From contig SMWC01000038.1 in the NCBI GenBank assembly GCA_004357505.1, forward strand, positions 1 through 7,195: 7,195 bases of DNA, read 5' to 3'. The translations under genes were made by a program, and so were the position numbers. The stretch is from Gammaproteobacteria bacterium. GTDB lineage: Bacteria > Pseudomonadota > Gammaproteobacteria > Steroidobacterales > Rariloculaceae. Positions 1-5,357 of the stretch are shown in pieces (within the stretch, counting starts at the first letter, position 1; each line of letters begins with the position of its first letter). Below the pieces are notes generated by a model that searched no databases, had not been told where the DNA came from, and saw nothing but the letters and a program-made list of their open reading frames with translations.

Positions 1-534
1 CAGAGGCTCATTCAACAAGCCGCACTGATACGGTGGCTGACCTTGCAGGCAACGACCGTCACCACACAAGTGCTTGCATTCCGTGCACACGCCGAATCGG
101 GGTTTATCCAGATCCTGGGCCAGCTCTCCAAGCATTCGGTTTAGACCTTTTGTCACGGCGCGGTGCGCTGTCGTCGACAGCGTGTCAGCCGCGCGCATCA
201 GTCTTTGAAATGGATCGTTCGACAGACATCCTCTCGCTTTGGAGGTCACGTCAAGTCGAGCACTGCGTCCGTCCGACGATGACGGTGTTCGTTTCAGGTA
301 ACTTCCCTGCACGAGACTTTTGACCGTCCCCGAAGCGGTGCCCCGGGTGGTGGCATGAAACTCAGCGAACGCAGAAACGGTCCGCGAGAACCGATTTGCC
401 CTGGAGAAATATCGTAGCGCGGTCCACTGAGCCGGCGTTAATCCCGCCACCGACGTCGCGCCGTACGCATAGCGCCCGAGCTGGGTCACGAGCTCCGCGA
501 CGGAGCGAGTGGGCGGAGTGTGCTCTGTTTCCAT
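1..534 (-). CDS. MarR-family winged-helix regulator with Cys-rich C-terminal tail (C-terminus beyond left edge)
   Basis: Reading leftward from the ATG at 534-532 gives 178 codons without a stop, so the gene continues past base 1. Residues about 31-100 form a MarR winged helix. The recognition helix lies in the segment starting ATTRGTASGTVKSLV (61-75), and the wing contains SSDGRSARLDVTSKA (86-100). After a helical stretch comes a tail with Cys150, Cys153, Cys157, Cys162 and Cys171, spaced C-x2-C-x3-C-x4-C-x8-C; Cys103 is an extra one. From memory, a subgroup of MarR proteins ends in FGVC-x2-C...C...EPL with a further Cys downstream, and that last part would be off the window here. The tail looks like a metal or Fe-S ligand set, which is inference. 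No Shine-Dalgarno precedes the ATG, and the predicted -10 box ends 7 bases upstream, so the mRNA may be leaderless. The gene is divergent from the glutaredoxin gene and shares its promoter region, so it probably regulates both. Confidence 0.85.
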   Translation of the reverse strand, partial: METEHTPPTRSVAELVTQLGRYAYGATSVAGLTPAQWTALRYFSRANRFSRTVSAFAEFHATTRGTASGTVKSLVQGSYLKRTPSSSDGRSARLDVTSKARGCLSNDPFQRLMRAADTLSTTAHRAVTKGLNRMLGELAQDLDKPRFGVCTECKHLCGDGRCLQGQPPYQCGLLNEPL

Positions 535-540
535 AGGCTA

Positions 541-563
541 GATAGTAGCGTTTCGAAACTATC
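541..563. promoter_or_regulatory. Operator-like inverted repeat A
   Basis: Outer arms GATAGT (541-546) and ACTATC (558-563) are a perfect inverted repeat, and the inner 10 bases GTTTCGAAAC (550-559) are a perfect palindrome. On the minus strand part of it reads GATAGTTTCGAAAC, which recurs with a 5-base expansion as site B. The length fits the palindromes bound by MarR dimers. It covers the -10 and spacer of the leftward promoter and lies just upstream of the rightward -35 box, so it is a plausible autoregulatory site. Confidence 0.55.
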
Positions 564-570
564 TTGACAA
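542..570 (-). promoter_or_regulatory. Predicted promoter of the MarR gene
   Basis: On the minus strand, TTGTCA (570-565, 5/6 to the sigma70 -35 consensus) is followed by exactly 17 bases and TACTAT (547-542, 4/6 to the -10 consensus). The expected start point falls at about 535-534, on or next to the ATG, implying a leaderless or near-leaderless transcript. The spacer contains the palindrome GTTTCGAAAC, so a bound repressor would block it. The hexamers are seen; their activity is inferred. Confidence 0.5.
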
Positions 571-592
571 ATGGGCGGGGAGGCGAGATAGT
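564..592 (+). promoter_or_regulatory. Predicted promoter of the glutaredoxin unit
   Basis: A perfect -35 box TTGACA (564-569) is followed by a 17-base spacer and GATAGT (587-592, 4/6 to the -10 consensus). The start would be near 599, leaving a leader of about 100 bases before the ATG at 701. The -35 box overlaps the leftward -35 box by five bases, so the two polymerases probably compete. The -10 box is the first half of operator-like site B. Confidence 0.6.
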
Positions 593-605
593 TTGGCTTC
601 GAAAC
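587..605. promoter_or_regulatory. Operator-like site B
   Basis: The top strand reads GATAGTTTGGCTTCGAAAC. It equals the minus-strand reading of site A, GATAGTTTCGAAAC, with five extra bases in the middle. Sites A and B face each other as a larger inverted repeat: AAACTATC (556-563) and GATAGTTT (587-594), 23 bases apart, with TTGACA between them. It overlaps the rightward -10 box and the likely transcription start, a classic position for repression. Confidence 0.5.
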
Positions 606-700
606 CAACTCATGCGACCCAAAACCTTGGCCGCTGGCCAACCTGGCGCTCGCTCTAGTCAAGGTGAGCGCTTCAGCATGTAGGCCATACAGGAGTGGTT
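606..700 (+). other. 5' leader of the glutaredoxin transcript with two small hairpins
   Basis: The leader can form TTGGCC-GCT-GGCCAA (627-641), a 6-pair stem, and GCGCTC (646-651) with GAGCGC (666-671) across a 14-base loop. A 23-codon reading frame (612-683, ATG to TAG) also fits in it, without a good ribosome binding site. AGGAG at 691-695 serves the ATG at 701. No T-tract follows either hairpin, so they are not intrinsic terminators. I recognise no riboswitch. Confidence 0.25.
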
Positions 701-1315
701 ATGGAATTAGATGCAGCCAGCCGTTCAAGGATTGAGGCGATCTTGCAGGACGATCGTGTTGTCCTGTTCATGAAAGGAACGCCAGCACAACCCCAGTGCG
801 GGTTCTCCGCCAAGACGACACAGATCCTCAATATGCTCCTCCCAGAGTACGCCACCTTTGATGTCCTCGCCGACCCTGAGATTCGAGCGGGGATCAAGGC
901 CTATGGCGACTGGCCGACCATCCCGCAACTGTATGTCGACAGTGAGTTGGTGGGAGGTTGTGACATCGTCAGCGACATGTACCAGCAGGGAACGCTTCAC
1001 GAGCTGCTGGGAATCCAGCTACCGCCAAAGACGGCTCCAAGAATCGACATTACCGAGCCTGCGACGGCGGTCCTGCGAGAATCCTTAGCCGCTCAGACTG
1101 AGAAAAGCCTATGGCTGAGTGTTGATTCGCGGTGGTCTTCTGCTCTTGCCCTGGAGTCTGACGATGATGGCGCTGTCGAAGTTGAATCAAATGGCATCGT
1201 GCTTTTCATGGACGCGATGAGCGCCCAACGCGCAGACGGTCTCAAGATCGATGTGGAAGAGACTCTGCAGGGATACCACTTCACATTCGAGAACCCGAAT
1301 GCGCCACCGCAGTGA
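701..1315 (+). CDS. grxD: Grx4-type monothiol glutaredoxin fused to a Cys-free A-type-like domain
   Basis: The protein has 204 residues from the ATG at 701, chosen because AGGAG (691-695) sits 5 bases upstream; a GTG at 695 is also in frame but overlaps that site. Residues 1-107 are a monothiol glutaredoxin: FMKGTP (23-28) with the glutathione-binding Lys25, the CGFS active site (33-36), WPTIPQLYV (71-79) and GGCD (85-88). CGFS glutaredoxins bind a glutathione-ligated [2Fe-2S] cluster between two monomers and pass it to Fe-S carriers in the cytoplasm. Residues about 114-204 resemble the A-type (IscA/HesB) fold, ending in NPNAPP (198-203), but contain no cysteine, so they cannot hold a cluster in the usual A-type way. 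In relatives I recall, a rhodanese domain continues directly after NPNAPP. Here a TGA intervenes, and the next frame resumes with matching sequence, so the gene is probably the front part of a broken three-module fusion. Confidence 0.9.
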   Translation: MELDAASRSRIEAILQDDRVVLFMKGTPAQPQCGFSAKTTQILNMLLPEYATFDVLADPEIRAGIKAYGDWPTIPQLYVDSELVGGCDIVSDMYQQGTLHELLGIQLPPKTAPRIDITEPATAVLRESLAAQTEKSLWLSVDSRWSSALALESDDDGAVEVESNGIVLFMDAMSAQRADGLKIDVEETLQGYHFTFENPNAPPQ

Positions 1316-1616
1316 GACCAATCACTGTGAGCCTCCTGAGTGACATACTCCAAAACGCCGATATCGATACCTGTTCGACGTTCGGCCAGCCACAGGGCGC
1401 GCTGTCGCGAGTATCGTCCAGGCGCGCCCGCTTGATGCAGAAGCGATAAGAATGATTGAAAATCCGGAGAAAGATGCGGTGCTTGTTTTTCATTGCCATT
1501 CCGGCGGGCGTAGTCAAGCGTTTGCTGAGCGCTATCGCCTGCACGGGTTCACGAACGTCTACAACTTGGAGGGCGGGATCCAGGCGTGGTCCTTAGAGGT
1601 TGATCCTTCCATCTAA
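1312..1616 (+). pseudogene. Rhodanese domain, frameshifted (third module of the glutaredoxin fusion)
   Basis: The frame from GTG 1312 reads VRPITVSLLSDILQNADID, the usual start of a rhodanese domain, but soon becomes meaningless and stops at 1447. The frame one base back reads YLFDVRPATGRA from 1368 and continues through the active-site loop CHSGGRS (Cys codon 1494-1496) and NVYNLEGGIQAW to the TAA at 1614. Neither frame alone encodes a domain; the second has a stop at 1341. One missing base near 1367-1368 explains it. The GTG overlaps the glutaredoxin TGA as GTGA, so either translation is coupled there or a second missing base at 1312 has split an original fusion. Rhodaneses carry sulfane sulfur on the loop Cys, which fits Fe-S or thiol metabolism. 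True decay and sequence error cannot be told apart from this window. Confidence 0.8.
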
Positions 1617-2208
1617 TGGTACCCGCTTTCAGAAAGTGGTCTCCCGATGTGATGCCGCACATCGAGAGGACCCTAGGCTCGTCACTCGTCAAGCGGAAGA
1701 AACTCAGTGGTCGCTCCTCTACCACCAGCGCCTCAGTTACTGGGTTGAGTACCTAGATCCGAACGCGTCGGAAGAGCTGCGACTAGCTACGCGCTGCCAG
1801 CACATTCGACGCTGGACGATCCCGCGCAGCGACTATCCCGAAGGTGTCAGCAGCTATAGGCGGTGGCGTAGCGACCTGGCGCGATTTCACGCTGACCAGG
1901 CCGGCCAAATCCTCCGTGAAGCCGGTTACGGGAAGGCAACGATAAGCCGGGTGCGCGACTTGTTGATTAAGAAAGGCCTCAAACACGACCCCGAAGTCCA
2001 GCTCTTCGAGGACGCCATCTGTTTGGTCTTTCTCGAGAACGAATTCTCCGACTTTGCGGGCAAGCACGAGAGAGGCAAACTCGTGCGGGCATTGAGGAAG
2101 ATCTGGATGAAGATGTCGCCCAGAGGTCAAGAGGTAGCAAAGCAGCTTGTCGGAGAGTTTCCGAAGGGGCTCCAGAAACTGGTCAGCGAGGCCATCGATA
2201 CCGATTAA
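1600..2208 (+). CDS. DUF4202 family protein
   Basis: The protein has 202 residues if it starts at the TTG at 1600. The start is uncertain: no well-spaced ribosome binding site is seen, and GTG 1636 is an alternative, but the TTG start keeps the N-terminal part (FQKVVSRCDAAHREDP) that I recall as typical of DUF4202. Conserved features include QHIRRWTIPRSDYP (67-80), YRRWRSDLARFH (86-97), EVQLFEDAICLVFLENEF (132-149) and IWMKMSPRG (168-176). It is soluble and mostly helical, with no signal peptide. The function is unknown. The spacing of His68, His97 and Glu137-Asp138 resembles the metal site of HD-domain phosphohydrolases, which is only my inference. It overlaps the rhodanese module by 17 bases and probably shares its transcript. 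Confidence 0.85.
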   Translation: MILPSNGTRFQKVVSRCDAAHREDPRLVTRQAEETQWSLLYHQRLSYWVEYLDPNASEELRLATRCQHIRRWTIPRSDYPEGVSSYRRWRSDLARFHADQAGQILREAGYGKATISRVRDLLIKKGLKHDPEVQLFEDAICLVFLENEFSDFAGKHERGKLVRALRKIWMKMSPRGQEVAKQLVGEFPKGLQKLVSEAIDTD

Positions 2209-2407
2209 GCGTTGTTTCGGATTAACTAACCCTGGTCGATGTTGGATGCTCTGGGGGCTTGAATGGGCTTCGTTTCAAATGCGGCGATCGATCCCTCATA
2301 GGCCATTGTCTCGGATCACTCGAGGACCCTCGCGACGATGACCAGCCTGTTCTGATACGGACGCTCTGCTATGGTAGATCTGTGAGCCATCTCGAAATAG
2401 GCCAATA
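2209..2407 (+). promoter_or_regulatory. Intergenic region with a weak extended -10 element
   Basis: About 200 bases lie between the DUF4202 stop and the next gene. I see no strong terminator and no convincing small gene. TGC-TATGGT (2367-2375) is an extended -10-like element about 33 bases before the ATG at 2408, without a good -35 box. TAGG (2398-2401) is a weak ribosome binding site 6 bases before that ATG. Confidence 0.3.
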
Positions 2408-3067
2408 ATGGGCATTGGAAGAGTCGTTTTGGCCGTGGCGGTGACCGCGGGGGCTATTCACCTGAGCGATGTCGCCCGTGCTCAGGCTGACTTCGAAGGT
2501 ATCTGGATCCCAGACCATCCGCCGGGCCTGGGGCAACCACCGCTGAGTGAAGTCAAGCTGACGCCCGCGGGGCGGGCCGAGTTCGAGCGTTTTGGTCCGG
2601 AGAACGACCCATCGTTTCGGTGCATCATGCCAGGCGTCCCGCGGGGACTGGCCGATCCTTATCCGATAGAGATTGTTCAACAGGATCACCAGATTCTGAT
2701 GTTGCATGAGTATTATCATCAGGTGCGCCGCGTGTTCATGGACGGTCGAGAGGCGCCCGACCATTGGGTACCGTCGCTGATCGGTTACTCCACGGGACAC
2801 TGGGAAGGCGAGACACTGGTAGTGCGCACCACTCACATGTCGCCGGACAATTATATGTCGATCAGCGGCTTGCCGTTTTCGGGTGATGACGACACCTATG
2901 TGATCGAGCATTACACTCGGTCCGGGGATGTCTTGACCTTCACTGCTGAAGTACTCGACCCAACGAATTACGAACAGCCGTATGTCACGACCGGTCGTTG
3001 GAAATTGGCGCCGAATGGGGAGATCTGGGAGTACGCGTGTGATCCGGATTTCGGTGATGTCGGCTAG
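2408..3067 (+). CDS. Exported uncharacterised protein with conserved Cys pair (partner domain of DUF6152)
   Basis: The protein has 219 residues. Residues 1-25 look like a Sec signal peptide (hydrophobic VVLAVAVTAGAI, cleavage after ARA at 23-25), so the mature protein is probably periplasmic. The body shows DPSFRCIMPGVP (67-78), DPYPIEIV (83-90), PSLIGYSTGHWEGETL (122-137) and a closing WEYAC (207-211). Cys72 and Cys211 bracket the domain and match Cys192 and Cys330 of the protein encoded at 3520-4521, so a disulfide is plausible. The alternating hydrophobic pattern suggests an all-beta fold. I know this domain only as an uncharacterised family often found with DUF6152, and its function is unknown. 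The DUF6152 gene follows 19 bases downstream in the same direction, a likely two-gene operon. Confidence 0.8.
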   Translation: MGIGRVVLAVAVTAGAIHLSDVARAQADFEGIWIPDHPPGLGQPPLSEVKLTPAGRAEFERFGPENDPSFRCIMPGVPRGLADPYPIEIVQQDHQILMLHEYYHQVRRVFMDGREAPDHWVPSLIGYSTGHWEGETLVVRTTHMSPDNYMSISGLPFSGDDDTYVIEHYTRSGDVLTFTAEVLDPTNYEQPYVTTGRWKLAPNGEIWEYACDPDFGDVG

Positions 3068-3086
3068 GCGCGGGGGCCGACAAGCA

Positions 3087-3512
3087 ATGAAGTATCTTGG
3101 CTTTGGAAAGCCGCCTATCCTCCTCGGGCTGCTTATCGGTTTCCCGGCATTAGCGCATCACAGTCCTACGTACTTCGATTCGGAATCCGAAATAGTGCAC
3201 GAGAACGTTACGGTCGTCGCTTACCGGATTGCCAATCCGCATGGAATTCTGGTTTACGTAGTCACCAACGATAGAGGCAACGAAGAAGAGTGGAACGCGG
3301 AGCTCCCGAGTGCCAACTTTCTGCGACGTGGGGGACTTGATGATACGACGTTGGGCCCGGGAGATAAGTTAACGGTCGTGATCGGCGCTCCCGGCGTAGC
3401 CGGATCGACCAGGAGGAACTTGATCCGCTTAACACGCGCGGAGTTTCCCAATGGCGATGTCGCGACATTTACCGGCATCAGTGCGGCGTTAATACGGGCT
3501 GGAACAGAGTAG
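3087..3512 (+). CDS. DUF6152 family exported protein
   Basis: The protein has 141 residues from ATG 3087. The frame is open upstream to 2982, but this ATG starts a proper signal peptide (MKYLGFGKPPILLGLLIG), and GGGGG at 3072-3076 lies 10 bases before it. Predicted cleavage after ALA (21-23) exposes HHS as the mature N-terminus. Residues 24-141 show the DUF6152 pattern: V-x-V-x-x-Y-R-x-A-NPH (43-52), EEWNAELPS (67-75), FLRRGG (78-83), LGPGDKLTVVIG (89-100). The fold is probably a small OB-like or Ig-like beta-barrel (inference) and the function is unknown. The N-terminal His pair and the NPH His could bind a metal, which is also inference. It ends 7 bases from the stop of the converging gene that encodes the same domain. 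Confidence 0.8.
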   Translation: MKYLGFGKPPILLGLLIGFPALAHHSPTYFDSESEIVHENVTVVAYRIANPHGILVYVVTNDRGNEEEWNAELPSANFLRRGGLDDTTLGPGDKLTVVIGAPGVAGSTRRNLIRLTRAEFPNGDVATFTGISAALIRAGTE

Positions 3513-3519
3513 CGTCCAG

Positions 3520-4521
3520 CTATCGAAGTGTGCACTCGAAAGGCAGGATTTCCGCGCCAGGCCGCCAGATCCACAATGCATCCCAGATAGCTGGCTCGGC
3601 GAGATATTCCGGATCCGTGACGGTGACTTCATAGTCGAGGCGATTTTCATCATTGCTGAGTGTGAATCGCTCGACGATTATCGCATTCTCGCTCTGAGGT
3701 GTACCTGCGTCATCCAGATATGGCGCATCAACCTGAGTTGTCTCGATATAAAGAGTACGCCCGTCCCAACGCCCGACCGAATAGCCCAATAGACTCGGTG
3801 CCCGGTCTATAGAAGTCGCCTGCTCGCTCATGTGGATCTCACGGGTCGCGTCCCATTCTTCAATTCTCAAACGTATGCTGTCACCCTCATCGATAAACTC
3901 GATGGGATAGGGATTCAAGTTTGCATTCGGCATACCCGGCGCCTCACAGCGCAGGGACGGGTCGTCGGTTAGTGGATCCCAGCCGGCTTTCACGGCCTGC
4001 GCCGCAGGCGTCACTGACAGCGGCCTGCGGAGTCCGTGAATCGTGCCGCCGTAGCTCCACACCCGAAAGATACCCGTCGCGGGAGTCTCGTTGATCGCAG
4101 TAGCAGGTGAGCCCTGAGAAGGGTCTGTCCACCTCAAAGGCACATCAACGTCTGTAAATATTATCTCATCGCCATCGGGCAGCAGAAGGTTCGTGACAAA
4201 GATTTCGCGTTGGTTTCTTCGGGACGGATGCCCTGCGCCACGGACCCGATCACCAATCTTGACCGATTCCTGTCTGAATCCCCGCCGCATCAGCGTGTTG
4301 ACTGAGCCGCCTTCTAGCTTCCATTCTTCTCGCTCACCGTTCCCGCTATCGACGAGAATGCTGACTCCGACGTGGGGGTTCTTCCAGAAGACGGACGTGA
4401 CTATTCCTTCCACTTCCAATATTTCAGCATTGCGATCATAGAACGCTGTTACAGAGTGATGGGCCGGCAGCGACCACGGTATGATAAAGAGGCAAAGTAC
4501 AGCGAGCGAGTTCAAACGCAT
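3520..4521 (-). CDS. Exported two-domain protein: DUF6152 fused to the Cys-pair domain
   Basis: The protein has 333 residues from the ATG at 4521. I prefer it to the upstream ATG at 4572 because it directly starts the signal peptide (MRLNSLAVLCLFIIPWSLPA, 1-20) and has GAGG 8 bases before it. The mature protein would begin HHS. Residues 21-128 are DUF6152 (VFWKNPH 44-50, EEWKLEGGS 65-73, LMRRGF 77-82, KIGDRV 88-93). Residues about 150-333 match the exported protein encoded at 2408-3067: DPSLRCEAPGMP (187-198), NPYPIEF (203-209), PSLLGYSVGRWDGRTL (242-257), closing PFEC (327-330). The two domains that are separate genes on the other strand are thus joined here in the opposite order. The function is unknown. 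The 98-base gap to the GIN gene has no clear terminator, so it may be the last gene of that operon. Confidence 0.8.
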   Translation of the reverse strand: MRLNSLAVLCLFIIPWSLPAHHSVTAFYDRNAEILEVEGIVTSVFWKNPHVGVSILVDSGNGEREEWKLEGGSVNTLMRRGFRQESVKIGDRVRGAGHPSRRNQREIFVTNLLLPDGDEIIFTDVDVPLRWTDPSQGSPATAINETPATGIFRVWSYGGTIHGLRRPLSVTPAAQAVKAGWDPLTDDPSLRCEAPGMPNANLNPYPIEFIDEGDSIRLRIEEWDATREIHMSEQATSIDRAPSLLGYSVGRWDGRTLYIETTQVDAPYLDDAGTPQSENAIIVERFTLSNDENRLDYEVTVTDPEYLAEPAIWDALWIWRPGAEILPFECTLR

Positions 4522-4619
4522 AGACGACGCCTCATGACTCTTCGGCCTCATAGCACTTCGATACGTCGACATGTGGTAAGACGGCGCAGCATCTCATAGT
4601 AAGTTGCGATAACAGATGA
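4522..4619 (-). other. Gap between the GIN-domain gene and the fused DUF6152 gene
   Basis: I see no T-tract hairpin and no good promoter here. TACTAT occurs on the minus strand without a matching -35 box. Read-through from the operon at 4620-7195 into the gene at 3520-4521 is possible. Confidence 0.3.
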
Positions 4620-5357
4620 TCAGTCCACGCGCCTCACATGACCGACACCGGCGATGCTTACACGCTGCTCTGCGACAGTTCCATAGTAGTCGATGACTCC
4701 CGCGCCCGCCATCGAGCCAGACAAAACGCCGCCATTCATACTCAGCGTCACATCTGAAGCGCCCGCAAGATCTACCCGCGCATCGGTAACGACGATGCCG
4801 CGCAGATCTATTTCGCTCGCGCCGGCGACGGAAAGCTCCAATACGTCGTAGCGCCCGTCGCGCCCCTCAATCCGAACGGCTCCCGCAATATCGACTTCGA
4901 GTCGCTCGCCTTCAAAGCCCGATAACTCGAGTGTGCTGGCTCCGGAAAGATCGAGCTCGCTAAGTTCGGGCATAACGATGTCAGCGCTCAACCGCGTCTC
5001 GTTTCTGCCCCACCAGCGCCAGCGCCCCGACGATGTACGACCCAATATGAGCCGGTCGCCTTGGACGCGGACTTTCACGTCGCCCTCCAGACTTGCGGGG
5101 TGCGATACTTCTACCTGCCATTCATCGCCTTGAGTCAGGCTGACCCGCCACACACCTTCAACATCGACACCCTGAAAATCCTTTAGGTCGAAAGTCTCGG
5201 TGATCTGCTCGCCAACGACGACAGTTGAGCTAGCCTCCGCACGGGTGATCCCGGAGACCGACTGAGAGAGAGCCACGCGGCCTAATCCGGCCATGACGAT
5301 CATAATCAGCGTGAGGAAGCCCACTACCGATACAACTACGATTTGACTGTTCTTCAT
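4620..5357 (-). CDS. Head GIN domain (DUF2807) protein, N-terminally anchored or exported
   Basis: The protein has 245 residues. Residues 6-31 are one long hydrophobic segment that acts as a signal peptide or a membrane anchor. The rest is a DUF2807 GIN domain, opening with TFDLKDFQGVDVEGVWRVSL (55-74), typical of the family, and continuing as a right-handed beta-helix built from repeats of about 20 residues with the core D-x-[SA]-G-A. The domain should lie outside the cytoplasmic membrane. GIN domains are linked to envelope proteins and adhesin heads, but no enzyme activity is known. The ATG overlaps the GntR stop as ATGA, and AAAGGAG lies 10 bases upstream within the GntR gene. In other bacteria, genes like this accompany ABC-2 transporters with a YtrA-type repressor, so it probably works with the transporter, perhaps in the response to envelope stress (inference). 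Confidence 0.88.
   Translation of the reverse strand: MKNSQIVVVSVVGFLTLIMIVMAGLGRVALSQSVSGITRAEASSTVVVGEQITETFDLKDFQGVDVEGVWRVSLTQGDEWQVEVSHPASLEGDVKVRVQGDRLILGRTSSGRWRWWGRNETRLSADIVMPELSELDLSGASTLELSGFEGERLEVDIAGAVRIEGRDGRYDVLELSVAGASEIDLRGIVVTDARVDLAGASDVTLSMNGGVLSGSMAGAGVIDYYGTVAEQRVSIAGVGHVRRVD
4629..4955 (-). repeat. Six beta-helix coils of the GIN domain
   Basis: The protein repeats LDLSGAS (135-141), VDIAGAV (155-161), LSVAGAS (175-181), VDLAGAS (195-201), GSMAGAG (214-220) and VSIAGVG (233-239). The periods are 20, 20, 20, 19 and 19 residues. Each unit is a probable beta-helix turn with a small-residue corner (GAS) and an alternating hydrophobic strand. The coils diverge at DNA level, so this is a protein repeat rather than a recent DNA duplication. 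Confidence 0.75.

Noticed and set aside
33..323. 96-codon rightward frame
   Set aside because: It lies opposite the MarR gene, shows no recognisable family, and the opposite strand gives a clear MarR domain.
362..622. 86-codon leftward frame
   Set aside because: It overlaps the MarR gene in another frame and covers the promoter region; low-complexity Arg-rich sequence without a domain.
1327..1449. Separate small gene from GTG 1327
   Set aside because: It is the N-terminal piece of the rhodanese read past the frameshift; the part after 1368 is out of frame and meaningless.
2209..2240. Terminator after DUF4202
   Set aside because: GGATTAACTAACC (2218-2230) is only an imperfect inverted repeat, and no T-tract follows it.
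2147..2341. 64-codon rightward frame after DUF4202
   Set aside because: It begins inside the DUF4202 gene in another frame, has no ribosome binding site and resembles nothing.
2369..2911. 180-codon leftward frame
   Set aside because: It is antisense to the exported Cys-pair protein, which has a signal peptide and family motifs; this frame has neither.
2982..3086. N-terminal extension of the DUF6152 gene from 2982
   Set aside because: The extension overlaps the preceding gene and would bury the signal peptide; ATG 3087 is the sensible start.
4522..4572. 17-residue N-terminal extension of the fused DUF6152 protein
   Set aside because: It is charged, precedes a complete signal peptide and has no good ribosome binding site; GAGG supports the ATG at 4521.
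4629..4955. DNA-level tandem repeat or CRISPR-like array in the GIN gene
   Set aside because: The period is a protein beta-helix coil; the DNA copies are diverged and in frame, with no identical repeats or spacers.
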